From the NCBI RefSeq assembly GCF_014641615.1, contig NZ_BMIB01000003.1, positions 744,001 through 808,000 of the forward strand: 64,000 nt of DNA, written 5' to 3'. Made by a program: the position numbers and the translations under genes. Below the pieces are notes generated by a model that was not told the origin of the DNA, searched no databases, and saw nothing but the letters and a program-made list of their open reading frames with translations. Numbering within the stretch: position 1 is the stretch's first letter; each line of letters opens with the position of its first letter. This document shows, piece by piece, positions 52,518 through 60,678 of the stretch. The stretch comes from Filimonas zeae (GTDB lineage: Bacteria; Bacteroidota; Bacteroidia; Chitinophagales; Chitinophagaceae).

Positions 52518-54758
52518 CTAACCAGGAAGGCGGCTTTTGTACGCCATTTTTATATGAATGGCAACACCTGTCTGGCTGCTTTCCAGGTTAAACTCTCCAT
52601 CTACCTGTTCAGCCAATCCGCGCATCAGGTTCATACCTAACGAACCGGAAGCGGCGTTGCCGGAGTGCATGCCTACGCCATTATCGGAAATAGAAAGCAG
52701 GCACAGGGCCTCGTCCAGTATTTTCAAAGCCACATGTACATGTCCTTTGCGTCCATCTGTAAAAGCATATTTAATGCTGTTTGTAATGGCTTCATTTAAT
52801 ATCAAACCCAATGGAATGGCCTGCACCACGTCCAGCGCAATAGCATCGCAATCCACCGAGAACTTAATAGTATCCCGTATTTCAAAACTGTCTTTTAAAA
52901 ATTCCATTAGTTCTGAAATGTACCAACTCATGTCTATACTACCCAGATTGTCAGATTGATACAGTCGTTGGTGAATTAATGACATGGCGTACATTCTCCG
53001 CTGACTGTTGCGGATAGCAGCAATGGCATCTTCGTTTTCCAGGTGGCGGCTTTGGGTGTTAAGTAAACTAATAGCAATCTGCAGATTGTTTTTAACGCGG
53101 TGATGAATCTCCTTCAATAACCATTCTTTATCTGTTACCAGTTTTTTCAGCAGTTCGTTCTGTTCGTTAATTTCCTGTTGCTGCTTTTGCAGTTTCCGGT
53201 TGCTTTTCTGTTTTAACCGGTAACGGTTGTATAGCAGAATTAAAAACAGCAACAGCATAAACGAGCCGCCTATTACCAGGTAACGGATGTTCTTTTCTTC
53301 TTTTAACCGTGTTTCCTGTGCCTGCTCCCGGCTTTGCAGCAGAATAATGTTTTTATCTTTTTTCTCTGTTTCATACTGTAGCAGCAACTCTTCCAGCTGT
53401 TTGCTTTTTTCAACGGTTAACAACGAATCTGAAAAAACTTTGTGTAGCCGGAAATGGCTGAGGGAGGAAGGGTATCTGCCCATGGCAGAATCGGAAATGG
53501 CATACAGTAATTCCAGTTTGGATGAGCGCTTAAAGTCTTTGCCATACTTTATTCCTTTTTTATAAGCTTCCAGGTAGGGATAGGTTTGCGCGTATTGGCC
53601 GGCAGCCTGCAGGTATAAGATCAGGGAAGGTTTTATAAACTGATAACCAGGGTCATCTTCATCTACCATTTTATATACGTTCAGCAGTTGGTTGTAATGG
53701 ATTTCTGCATGCTTCAGGTCGTCCAGTTCCAGATAATTGCTGAGGAAGATTACAGCGGTAATTGCCAGCCTTTCTTCATCATTTTTAACGGGATATTTCC
53801 GGAGTGATTTTTCCAGAAACTCATTCGACTCGCGGTTGCGTCCTAATTTTGCTTTGGTATCTGCTATATTATTAATAAGAATAGTAACGGCGGTTGTATC
53901 ATGTGCAGCCTCTGCAATGGCATATGCTTTTTCAAAATAGCTTTCTGCTGATTTATGGTCGTTAACCCTTACATAGGAAAAGCCCAGCCTGTTATACACC
54001 GTTGCCATAAAATTGGATGAGTCTCTGAGTGCTTCTGCAGTTTTTACAGCTAACAGCAGGTTTCGGCGTCCTTCTACAACATTGCTCATTCCCAGGTGAA
54101 TAGATCCTAATAAAGTATAGGCTTCCTGTAGCCGCTCATACCGTATCTCTTTATAAATACTCATCACCTCGTTCATAATGGCCAGTGCCTTATCTAACTG
54201 TTCATCATTGCCGTAGAAATCGGCAATCAGTTGTTTGGTTTCAGCTTCTTTTAACCTGTTACCGCCGGAGCGGTAAATGGCTGCGGCTTTTTCATAATAA
54301 GCCATCTTCTCATCCAGTTTCTTATGGCTTCCGTCTACGCCCGCTGCTGATAATATTAAACACGCTGCCTGGTCGTCGGGCGTGCCCCATTCCTTAAATA
54401 TGTTCATGGCCCTGCGGCACAACGCTACCCCTTTATCAAACTGCTTCAATTCCATATAAGCCTTCGCTTGCACCAGAATAGACCTGCCCACGCCTTTTTC
54501 ATATCCAATGTTGTTACTGATTTGCTCTGCCTGCGTTGCCTGTGCTATACCGTATTCCAGATCGGGGCCAAACTCCCCTATTTTCATAATTGCCGAATCG
54601 GCCCGTTGCAATAATATAGCAATGCTGTCCTGTGCCTGTTTCTGGTTCGGTTTTTTGCTACCGGGCGTGGTATTATTACTGTGGGTGCAACTGCAAATCA
54701 GTGCCACTATACATATAAACAAGGTAAGGCGGTTGCCTGGGGTTGATAAACAGCTCAT
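52518..54758 (-). CDS. TPR sensor histidine kinase (HisKA_2 type)
   Basis: ATG at 54758 gives a normal lipoprotein-type leader (L-I-C-S-C); an upstream ATG at 54803, overlapping the regulator stop as TAATG, is possible. The ~746-residue protein has several periplasmic TPR units, a membrane helix (Y-L-V-I-G-G-S-F-M-L-L-L-F-L-I-L-L-Y), a coiled coil, a HisKA_2 phosphoacceptor E-I-H-H-R-V-K-N-N-L-Q, and a HATPase with N-E-A-I-T-N-S-I-K-Y-A-F and S-D-N-G-V-G-M. It pairs with the adjacent regulator. Signal unknown. Confidence 0.9.
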   Translation of the reverse strand: MSCLSTPGNRLTLFICIVALICSCTHSNNTTPGSKKPNQKQAQDSIAILLQRADSAIMKIGEFGPDLEYGIAQATQAEQISNNIGYEKGVGRSILVQAKAYMELKQFDKGVALCRRAMNIFKEWGTPDDQAACLILSAAGVDGSHKKLDEKMAYYEKAAAIYRSGGNRLKEAETKQLIADFYGNDEQLDKALAIMNEVMSIYKEIRYERLQEAYTLLGSIHLGMSNVVEGRRNLLLAVKTAEALRDSSNFMATVYNRLGFSYVRVNDHKSAESYFEKAYAIAEAAHDTTAVTILINNIADTKAKLGRNRESNEFLEKSLRKYPVKNDEERLAITAVIFLSNYLELDDLKHAEIHYNQLLNVYKMVDEDDPGYQFIKPSLILYLQAAGQYAQTYPYLEAYKKGIKYGKDFKRSSKLELLYAISDSAMGRYPSSLSHFRLHKVFSDSLLTVEKSKQLEELLLQYETEKKDKNIILLQSREQAQETRLKEEKNIRYLVIGGSFMLLLFLILLYNRYRLKQKSNRKLQKQQQEINEQNELLKKLVTDKEWLLKEIHHRVKNNLQIAISLLNTQSRHLENEDAIAAIRNSQRRMYAMSLIHQRLYQSDNLGSIDMSWYISELMEFLKDSFEIRDTIKFSVDCDAIALDVVQAIPLGLILNEAITNSIKYAFTDGRKGHVHVALKILDEALCLLSISDNGVGMHSGNAASGSLGMNLMRGLAEQVDGEFNLESSQTGVAIHIKMAYKSRLPG

Positions 54759-54802
54759 GTGCAGCAGGTTTGTTGTGTTAGTAAAGTTGCAACTCCGGGC
54801 CA

Positions 54803-56170
54803 TTATTGGTAACGGGTTTGTATGCCCAGTTTCTTCATTTTAGAGTACAGGGTTTGTGGCAGTATACCCAGCATTTCTGCGGCCCCGGATTTGCCGGATA
54901 CACGGCCGCTGCTTAGTTTCAACGCTTTCAGTATATGGTTTCTTTCCATTTCTTCCAGTGTTTCCAGCGGCCCGGAGCCTGGGGTTGATACCATATCTGC
55001 ATCTGAAGGAAGTTCAATTTCTGTTATAGCATCTGTTTGTGCTAGTATTACCGAACGTTCTATCACATGCTCCAGCTCGCGTATATTGCCCGGCCATTCA
55101 TACGCCTGCAGTTTAGCCATTGCATGTTGGGTTATGCCGCTAATATGTTTTTGTACACTCTGGCAGTATTGGGTAAGAAAATGTTGCGCCAGTAAGGGAA
55201 TGTCTGCTTTACGGTTGCGCAGGGGGGGCAATTCTATAGGAAATATATTTAAACGGTAATAGAGGTCTAGCCGGAACCGGCCGGTAGCTACTTCTTTTTC
55301 CAGATTGCGGTTGGTGGCGGCTATTACCCTTACATCTACTTTTACTACGGCACTGTTGCCCAGCCGCTCTATTTCCCGCTCCTGTAATACCCGCAGCAGC
55401 TTTATCTGGGCTTCCGGTGGCAGCTCCCCTATTTCGTCCAGAAAAATGGTGCCGTTGTTTGCCTGCTCAAATTTACCCATTCTCTTCTGGCTGGCTCCGG
55501 TAAAGGCTCCGCGTTCGTGTCCGAATAACTCCGATTCAATCAGCGAAACCGGTAAAGCTGCACAGTTTACGGTTACAAAGGGTTTGTTGCGCCTTGCAGA
55601 TAACTTGTGTACGGCCTGTGCAAACCGTTCTTTACCGGTTCCGCTTTCGCCCATCAGTAATACCGAGGTATTGGTGCCAGCCACGGAATGTACTTTTTCC
55701 AATGCAGCAGTAAGGGCGGCACTGTTGCCAATAATGCCGGTATCTACTTGTAACAGGCTGTTTTTAGCCGTATCTCTGGCTTTAATTTTACCCGTTTCCA
55801 CATCATACCGGTAGGCGGCAATATCCAGCATTACAAACAAATCCCGCTCGCGGAATGGCTTTACCAGAAAGCCGTATGGCTGGGTTGCTTTTGCTGCTTC
55901 CAGCATTTGCTGATTGGTGTTAGCGGAGATATACAGAAAAGGAATTTTTTGCGCCAGCAGTTCTTTACCCAGCGTAATGCCAGTAGTTTCAGTTTTCAGC
56001 ATAATATCTACCAGCACCCAATCCGGCTCTTTTTCCGGAATCATTTTTCGTGCCTGTTCCACAGAAGCCGCTATACCACACACCTCATACCCGCCGCCCA
56101 GCAGCATATCCCGCAGATCGTTTGCTACTATAAACTCGTCTTCAACTATGAATATTCTTTTCTTTTTCAT
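54803..56170 (-). CDS. Sigma-54-dependent response regulator
   Basis: ATG at 56170 is preferred to a GTG three codons upstream. The ~455-residue protein has a receiver domain (D10/D11, phosphoacceptor D55 in V-L-V-D-I-M, then K in V-K-P-F) and an AAA+ domain with G-E-S-G-T-G-K-E and the sigma-54 contact loop G-A-F-T-G-A. A Fis-like helix-turn-helix lies near the end (A-A-E-M-L-G-I-L-P-Q-T-L-Y). It activates sigma-54 promoters when phosphorylated, probably by the downstream kinase. Targets are not identifiable here. Confidence 0.93.
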   Translation of the reverse strand: MKKKRIFIVEDEFIVANDLRDMLLGGGYEVCGIAASVEQARKMIPEKEPDWVLVDIMLKTETTGITLGKELLAQKIPFLYISANTNQQMLEAAKATQPYGFLVKPFRERDLFVMLDIAAYRYDVETGKIKARDTAKNSLLQVDTGIIGNSAALTAALEKVHSVAGTNTSVLLMGESGTGKERFAQAVHKLSARRNKPFVTVNCAALPVSLIESELFGHERGAFTGASQKRMGKFEQANNGTIFLDEIGELPPEAQIKLLRVLQEREIERLGNSAVVKVDVRVIAATNRNLEKEVATGRFRLDLYYRLNIFPIELPPLRNRKADIPLLAQHFLTQYCQSVQKHISGITQHAMAKLQAYEWPGNIRELEHVIERSVILAQTDAITEIELPSDADMVSTPGSGPLETLEEMERNHILKALKLSSGRVSGKSGAAEMLGILPQTLYSKMKKLGIQTRYQ

Positions 56171-56250
56171 GGTAACCACTCATCCTCTACATGCGAAAAT
56201 AACGGAATGCTTTGCGGAAATTAGAAAATAGCGTGCTGTTATAAATGATA

Positions 56251-56290
56251 TTATCCCCTCCTGCCGGCTTTGCCTGCGTGGAGGGGATAA
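56251..56290 (-). terminator. Stem-loop between the hydrolase and the response regulator
   Basis: Perfect 11-base arms TTATCCCCTCC and GGAGGGGATAA around an 18-base loop. No T run follows, so terminator function is uncertain. Confidence 0.5.
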
Positions 56291-56315
56291 TTAATGGTAA
56301 CATTATGTGCCGGCA

Positions 56316-57137
56316 TTAGCCTTTTATGAAAGCAAGAATGTCTTTATTAATAGTAGCTGCCTCTGTGGTAGGCATACCATGTGGAAAACCCGGATAGGTA
56401 ATTAACGTACCCTTTTTCAGCAGCTGAGCGGCTTTTACTGCAGTGGTTTTGTAAGGTACAATCTGATCATCCTCGCCATGCAGTACCAGTACCGGTATAT
56501 CAACGCTGCTCAGATCTTCCGTAAAATCAGTTTCAGAAAAGGCTTTAATGCATTCGTAATGGGCCAGTATACTGCCCATCATCCCCTGTCTCCACCAGTT
56601 TTCGCGTACGCCCTCTTTTACATTGGCGCCTTCGCGGTTATAGCCGTAAAATGGTAACGAAAAATCTTTAAAGTATTGCTGCCTGTTGGTAGCGGTCTGC
56701 GCGCGTATATCATCAAAAACCTGCATTGGCACCCCCTCCGGGTTGGCTGCGTTCTGCACCATAAATGGCGTTACAGCGCTTACCAGAACCGCTTTTGCCA
56801 CGCGGCCTTTACCGTATTTGTTAACATAGCGTATTACCTCGCCGCCGCCGGTGGAATGGCCAACGTGTATAGCATTTTTTAAATCCAGCGCCTCTGCCAG
56901 CTGTGCTACATCCGATGCGTAAGTTTCCATTTCGTGCCCGGTAGCGGTTTGTGCAGAGCGGCCATGCCCCCTGCGGTCGTGTGCAATAACACGGAAGCCC
57001 TGTTGCTGAAAAAACACCATTTGCGCATCCCAGTCGTCGCTGCTCAGCGGCCAGCCATGGTGAAATACAATCGGTTGGCCCGTACCCCAGTCTTTGTAAT
57101 ACAGTTCTGTTCCGTCTTTCAGTTTTAGTGTGCTCAT
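56316..57137 (-). CDS. Alpha/beta hydrolase (non-heme chloroperoxidase/arylesterase type)
   Basis: ATG at 57137 gives 273 residues; the longer frame adds 13. The nucleophile elbow is G-H-S-T-G-G-G (S95), after the oxyanion segment F-H-H-G-W-P-L-S. A late acid in H-G-E-D-D-Q-I and the catalytic His in F-P-H-G-M-P complete the triad. Such enzymes act as esterases or perhydrolases, with broad substrates. Cytoplasmic, monocistronic. Confidence 0.92.
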   Translation of the reverse strand: MSTLKLKDGTELYYKDWGTGQPIVFHHGWPLSSDDWDAQMVFFQQQGFRVIAHDRRGHGRSAQTATGHEMETYASDVAQLAEALDLKNAIHVGHSTGGGEVIRYVNKYGKGRVAKAVLVSAVTPFMVQNAANPEGVPMQVFDDIRAQTATNRQQYFKDFSLPFYGYNREGANVKEGVRENWWRQGMMGSILAHYECIKAFSETDFTEDLSSVDIPVLVLHGEDDQIVPYKTTAVKAAQLLKKGTLITYPGFPHGMPTTEAATINKDILAFIKG

Positions 57138-57447
57138 TTGTGTTGTGGTTTTGATAGTGGTTAATGTTTGCAGCATATAGTTGGCTAAAGCTGTGCCGGC
57201 TTTTATTTTGCTGATTATCAGTTGTTTGAGGTGCTTTTTGCTTTTTGAAATTTACGGTATGCCGTGAATTTATGAGTAAGGTTGGCATTATGCTGCTGAA
57301 AACGTCTGCTCCATTCAATTGTAGGTGATGGAATGGAGCAGTATATTTATCGGGTATATTCTAAAAAATATGGTAGTGGAAATTATAAGTAGAACAGTGT
57401 AGCGGGCAACTGGATTTAGTTTTCCCACTTTGTTTGGTATTTGACAG
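57138..57447. other. Intergenic stretch without recognised feature
   Basis: About 310 bases upstream of the hydrolase start, AT-rich. I see no gene, repeat or perfect promoter box here; it presumably contains the hydrolase promoter. Confidence 0.5.
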
Positions 57448-57981
57448 TTATTTTTTAGCTTTTTCTTCGTCCGGCTTAGTATAAAGGAGTTTTACATCGC
57501 CGCGCAAATCAATCAAAAACGCATGTGCTTTCAGTTTTGCTGTTTTAATGCTACCGGTGTGGTCCAGGTATCTGGTTGTATATTGCTCTAACTTTTCGGC
57601 CAGTGCGCTGGCATACTTGCGGTGTGCTTCTTCTTCCTCGTCTTCTTTTCCCGGCCCAAAGCTGCCATCTTTCAGGAATATTTTGTAGGCGCCGCAATCT
57701 CTATGTTCAATAATATACACATCCATTATCTGATGCAGGTCAATAGCTGCCTGCACATGATCAAAAAAAGTATCTTTCCAATGCGTGAAGTTGGAGTAGT
57801 GTTTTAAAACGTCAGGATTATAATCGGATGGATAGCTGGCTACCTGTGTTGTTACGGATGTGCCGGCCATGGTAAAAAAATCAAATCTGTTTTGCAGGTT
57901 ATCGTTGTTTAAAAAGGCCATGGTTTCGTCTGTTAAGCGTAAATCTATGCAGCCTAACACCAGTACATTCTTTAGAGGCAT
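57448..57981 (-). CDS. Beta-carbonic-anhydrase-like protein
   Basis: Start set at the ATG at 57981 (177 residues); the ATG at 58017 would add 12. A longer 326-residue frame only runs into the neighbouring pseudogene. The zinc motifs of beta-carbonic anhydrases are present: C11-x-D13-x-R15 in L-G-C-I-D-L-R, and H93-x-x-C96 in E-H-R-D-C-G-A-Y. An acidic insert E-D-E-E-E-E lies at about 113-118. It may hydrate CO2 or have a related function; the rest of the sequence is quite divergent. Confidence 0.72.
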   Translation of the reverse strand: MPLKNVLVLGCIDLRLTDETMAFLNNDNLQNRFDFFTMAGTSVTTQVASYPSDYNPDVLKHYSNFTHWKDTFFDHVQAAIDLHQIMDVYIIEHRDCGAYKIFLKDGSFGPGKEDEEEEAHRKYASALAEKLEQYTTRYLDHTGSIKTAKLKAHAFLIDLRGDVKLLYTKPDEEKAKK

Positions 57982-58061
57982 GTTGTAGTCGCCTCTAACG
58001 GTAAGCACCCTTAGCATATAATATATTTTTATTTGGTTATGTTCTAAAGTTAATAATATAA

Positions 58062-58469
58062 TTATTGCAATAATATTTTTTTCTGATCCAGTACAAATAT
58101 GCACGTGCTCTCTGTATAGGTGCTCCCATGGGGATGAGGATATACAAGATTTACATAAAACGTCCGGAAGCCATTGGTAGGGTAAGGTAGAGTTACAGTT
58201 TGGCTGGCGGCCTCTTCTTTTGTCAGTTTGCTCCCATTTCTGTTGGGAGAAGTGAATGTCGTTTGAGTTGGCTTGCCATAAAATTATTTCCTGTAAAGCC
58301 GCATTGGTGGCTTTTATATGAATAACTGCCTCTTTAGCATTTGAGCCGGCTTGCCATTGACATACGGGGATGTGGCGGGCGTAATACGGGCGGCTGATTG
58401 TTGAGCAAGACCTGCACTGGCAGGGCATAGCATTATTGAAATAAGTAGATATAAAAACAACTTCTTCAT
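58062..58469 (-). pseudogene. Remnant of a secreted PhoPQ-activated pathogenicity-related (PqaA-like) protein
   Basis: From the ATG at 58469 the frame gives a good signal peptide (M-K-K-L-F-L-Y-L-L-I-S-I-M-L), then stops after 51 codons. A second frame continues with P-V-C-Q-W-Q-A-G-S-N and I-I-L-W-Q-A-N-S-N-D-I-H-F. The original frame then resumes with K-L-T-K-E-E-A-A-S-Q-T-V, F-R-T-F-Y-V-N-L-V-Y-P and a stop at 58062-58064. The L-W-Q-A and aromatic F-Y-V patterns resemble the C-terminus of PqaA-like proteins. The central hydrolase body is missing. Family attribution is tentative; the broken state is clear. Confidence 0.55.
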
Positions 58470-58624
58470 AAGTAAGTAATTGCTTTTTTATAATAAGCGT
58501 TAGCTTTTACAAGATAAGGTATGGATGAGATCAGAATGATTTAGCTAACAAACAGGTGCCTTACAATTAGGTTCTGTTTATGAATCAGTGGGAAATGCCG
58601 ACTTTATTTTTTCTCCGGCGAGCT

Positions 58625-58913
58625 GGCGGAAATGCTCAGAAAGCTCTCCCATTTGCCCGGACAACTCTCCGGAGCGGCCGGAGAGCTCTACCGGCCTTTC
58701 CGCCAACTCTCTGATTTGTCCGGAGAGTTGGCGGAGCATTCCGGAGAGTTGCCTGAAATGGCCAGAAAGTTGCCTGAGCGTTTCAGAGAGTTGCCTGAAA
58801 TGACCAGAAAGTTGCCTGAACGTTTCAGAGAGTTGTCTGATTTGCCCGGAGAGTTGCCTGAAATGCCCGGAAAGTTGGCGGAAATGATCAGAGAGTTGGG
58901 CGGGCAAATGCAT
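58625..58913. repeat. 21-bp tandem repeat tract, open on both strands
   Basis: About 13-14 imperfect copies of an AGAGTTGCCTGAAATGCCCGG-like unit. On the minus strand an ORF (58578-58913) reads heptads such as F-R-Q-L-S-G-H; on the plus strand an ORF (58632-58955) reads E-L-P-E-M-A-R-type heptads. Both have hydrophobic residues spaced 3 and 4 apart. It lies in a 600-bp gap upstream of tRNA-Cys. Whether either strand is translated is not known. Confidence 0.75.
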
Positions 58914-59023
58914 AAACTTTCAAAAGCGCGTAAAATATGCTACGGGAAGTTATGAATACCCTAGCCGGCCGGTATATTACTTTGTTTTGGCTGATATTTT
59001 TTGAAATATTTTTGGAATAATAT

Positions 59024-59053
59024 TTTGTAATTCAACACTTTCCCCTATTTTTG
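59024..59053 (+). promoter_or_regulatory. Promoter of tRNA-Cys
   Basis: TTTG at 59024-59027 and a perfect TATTTTTG box at 59046-59053, separated by 18 bases. The tRNA begins 20 bases after the box. Confidence 0.7.
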
Positions 59054-59073
59054 CCATCCCAAACAACAACGAT

Positions 59074-59144
59074 GGTCCTGTGGCCGAGAGGCTAGGCAGA
59101 GCTCTGCAAAAGCTTCCACAGCGGTTCGAATCCGCTCGGGACCT
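59074..59144 (+). tRNA. tRNA-Cys (GCA)
   Basis: A 71-nt cloverleaf. Acceptor GGTCCTG pairs with CGGGACC (one G-U). The anticodon loop CTGCAAA carries GCA, flanked by GAGCT/AGCTT. The T arm AGCGG-TTCGAAT-CCGCT is perfect. The discriminator base is T (U73), typical of tRNA-Cys; CCA is not encoded. Confidence 0.95.
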
Positions 59145-59145
59145 C

Positions 59146-59179
59146 AAAAAAAGGATTACAAATATTGTAATCCTTTTTT
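59146..59179 (+). terminator. Terminator after tRNA-Cys
   Basis: AAAAAGGATTACAA, a short loop, TTGTAATCCTTTTTT and more T just after the tRNA. Confidence 0.85.
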
Positions 59180-59205
59180 GTTTTTATCTATCTTAACAAC
59201 CTGCC

Positions 59206-60459
59206 ATGAAAACATCCGTTCCCCAAACAGCAACACTATCCAGCAGAAGCGGAGACAATTCTCCCGCTCTCTCCCCATCCAACGGATTCCTGCACCAAAC
59301 GACCTGCAATCCGTTACAATTATTAGCAGAAGGTTTAATAAAGCAATCACGCTTTAATCCGATGCAATTGCTTGCCAGCCGGCAATCAACGGTAGCTGCC
59401 ATCTATCCATCCACTCAGGTTATTCAAAAAACAGCCGGAACGGTAAATTCAGTTAACACCGGATGGGAGGTTATGTCAACTTATGGCAACCACGGCCCCT
59501 ACACCATTGCCAACCTCGCAGAAGTACAGGCGCATCTTCAGAATGGTCTTGCGGTAGATTATGAAAATATGAAAAATGGCTCTGTATGGATATACCGCAT
59601 TGGCAACCAGGATTTTTCTAAACCGCAACCGCCGGCAAAGAAACAAAACCTCGGCTCCCCTATTAATCTGCACCATACCATCCCTAACAATCTGGGATTA
59701 CCACTTACGGCGGAAACAGCGCCGAAAGACAGGCCATGGCTTATGGGGAATAACTTCAATATTGATTTCGGTGGCGGAACAGATCCCGTGGCAGTAGACG
59801 GGAAAACCGAACACCAGCAACTGCATGACGGCTCCCTAAGCTCTACCGCTTTCAGGGGCAATTCCGTATCGATCAGCTGGACACTCTATTATGATGATGC
59901 CGGAAAAATTTTAAGTTCCCCCCTTTCCTTCAACGCGCTCAAGCATGCCAGAAGCGCAGACTTTAAGCATTACACAGATATTGATCTGAACGATATGTAT
60001 GCGTTAGGAAGAATTATATCCGGAGGTAATAAATACAATACCAAAGATTCCAAACAAACAGCGGGTGGCAGGTATCATAGTGAACGGGACATGATATTAC
60101 AGGCAGAACGTCTGCCCGACTTTGGGGGTACTATTGCCGCAGCAGTGACAGACGAACTGGGGGATACAGGCATTCCGAAATTACTTATGATTCACGTTCA
60201 CTCTCATAAACTTAGAATCTGCGAAGATTGCTATCAGTTTCTCGAAGCCTTTATGGGTGGAGGCTGGATCACCACCGCCAAAGCTGGTATTAAAGGTGGC
60301 GATAACATGAAGATTAGTATGTTTACCAGCGCCGATGAAAAGCATCCCATTCTTTCAGAGCGGAAATTCCCCGATGCGTATAAAGAAAACGACACGATAG
60401 ACATCGATGACCTGCCCGACATACTTAATATGGATGTGTTGCGGCATTCCCCCAAATAA
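59206..60459 (+). CDS. Deaminase-like polymorphic-toxin candidate
   Basis: A 417-residue product without signal peptide. The N-terminal ~80 residues are low-complexity and carry a duplicated N-P-(L/M)-Q-L-L-A motif (36-41 and 51-56), then V-I-Q-K, like leader regions of exported cargo proteins. The C-terminal part has H291-S-E293 in G-R-Y-H-S-E-R and C339-x-x-C342 in I-C-E-D-C, the zinc and catalytic set of cytidine-deaminase-fold toxins. The usual Pro before the first Cys is Ile. It sits immediately after tRNA-Cys, and no immunity gene is obvious. Function is inferred. Confidence 0.5.
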   Translation: MKTSVPQTATLSSRSGDNSPALSPSNGFLHQTTCNPLQLLAEGLIKQSRFNPMQLLASRQSTVAAIYPSTQVIQKTAGTVNSVNTGWEVMSTYGNHGPYTIANLAEVQAHLQNGLAVDYENMKNGSVWIYRIGNQDFSKPQPPAKKQNLGSPINLHHTIPNNLGLPLTAETAPKDRPWLMGNNFNIDFGGGTDPVAVDGKTEHQQLHDGSLSSTAFRGNSVSISWTLYYDDAGKILSSPLSFNALKHARSADFKHYTDIDLNDMYALGRIISGGNKYNTKDSKQTAGGRYHSERDMILQAERLPDFGGTIAAAVTDELGDTGIPKLLMIHVHSHKLRICEDCYQFLEAFMGGGWITTAKAGIKGGDNMKISMFTSADEKHPILSERKFPDAYKENDTIDIDDLPDILNMDVLRHSPK

Positions 60460-60678
60460 CATTACTCTCAGATAACCCTATGGAGGACAATGGGATGACT
60501 TTTTGCAGGTAAAGGTGATGGAACCGGAAATGCCTGCTATTGCCGGTCCATAATCACGTACTATGAAAATCCTATTAACAGGCTAAACAGACAAGCATAT
60601 AGCAATCTGCACCTTCATGCTATCTTTTAATGTTTAAGTAATTATAAAATATTTATCTTAACCTACATAAAAACTACT

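Noticed and set aside
56821..57318. Minus-strand ORF overlapping the alpha/beta hydrolase
   Set aside because: It shares the region with an intact hydrolase in another frame and shows no domain.
58018..58428. N-terminal extension of the carbonic-anhydrase-like protein
   Set aside because: The stretch belongs to a different decayed gene whose frames can be followed; the conserved domain begins at or just after 58017.
58625..58913. CRISPR array
   Set aside because: Units are contiguous 21-bp imperfect repeats without spacers, and no cas genes are present.
59074..59144. Duplicate 3' tRNA end marking an integrated element
   Set aside because: I saw no second copy of the tRNA 3' end downstream in the window and no integrase gene, so no element boundary can be claimed.
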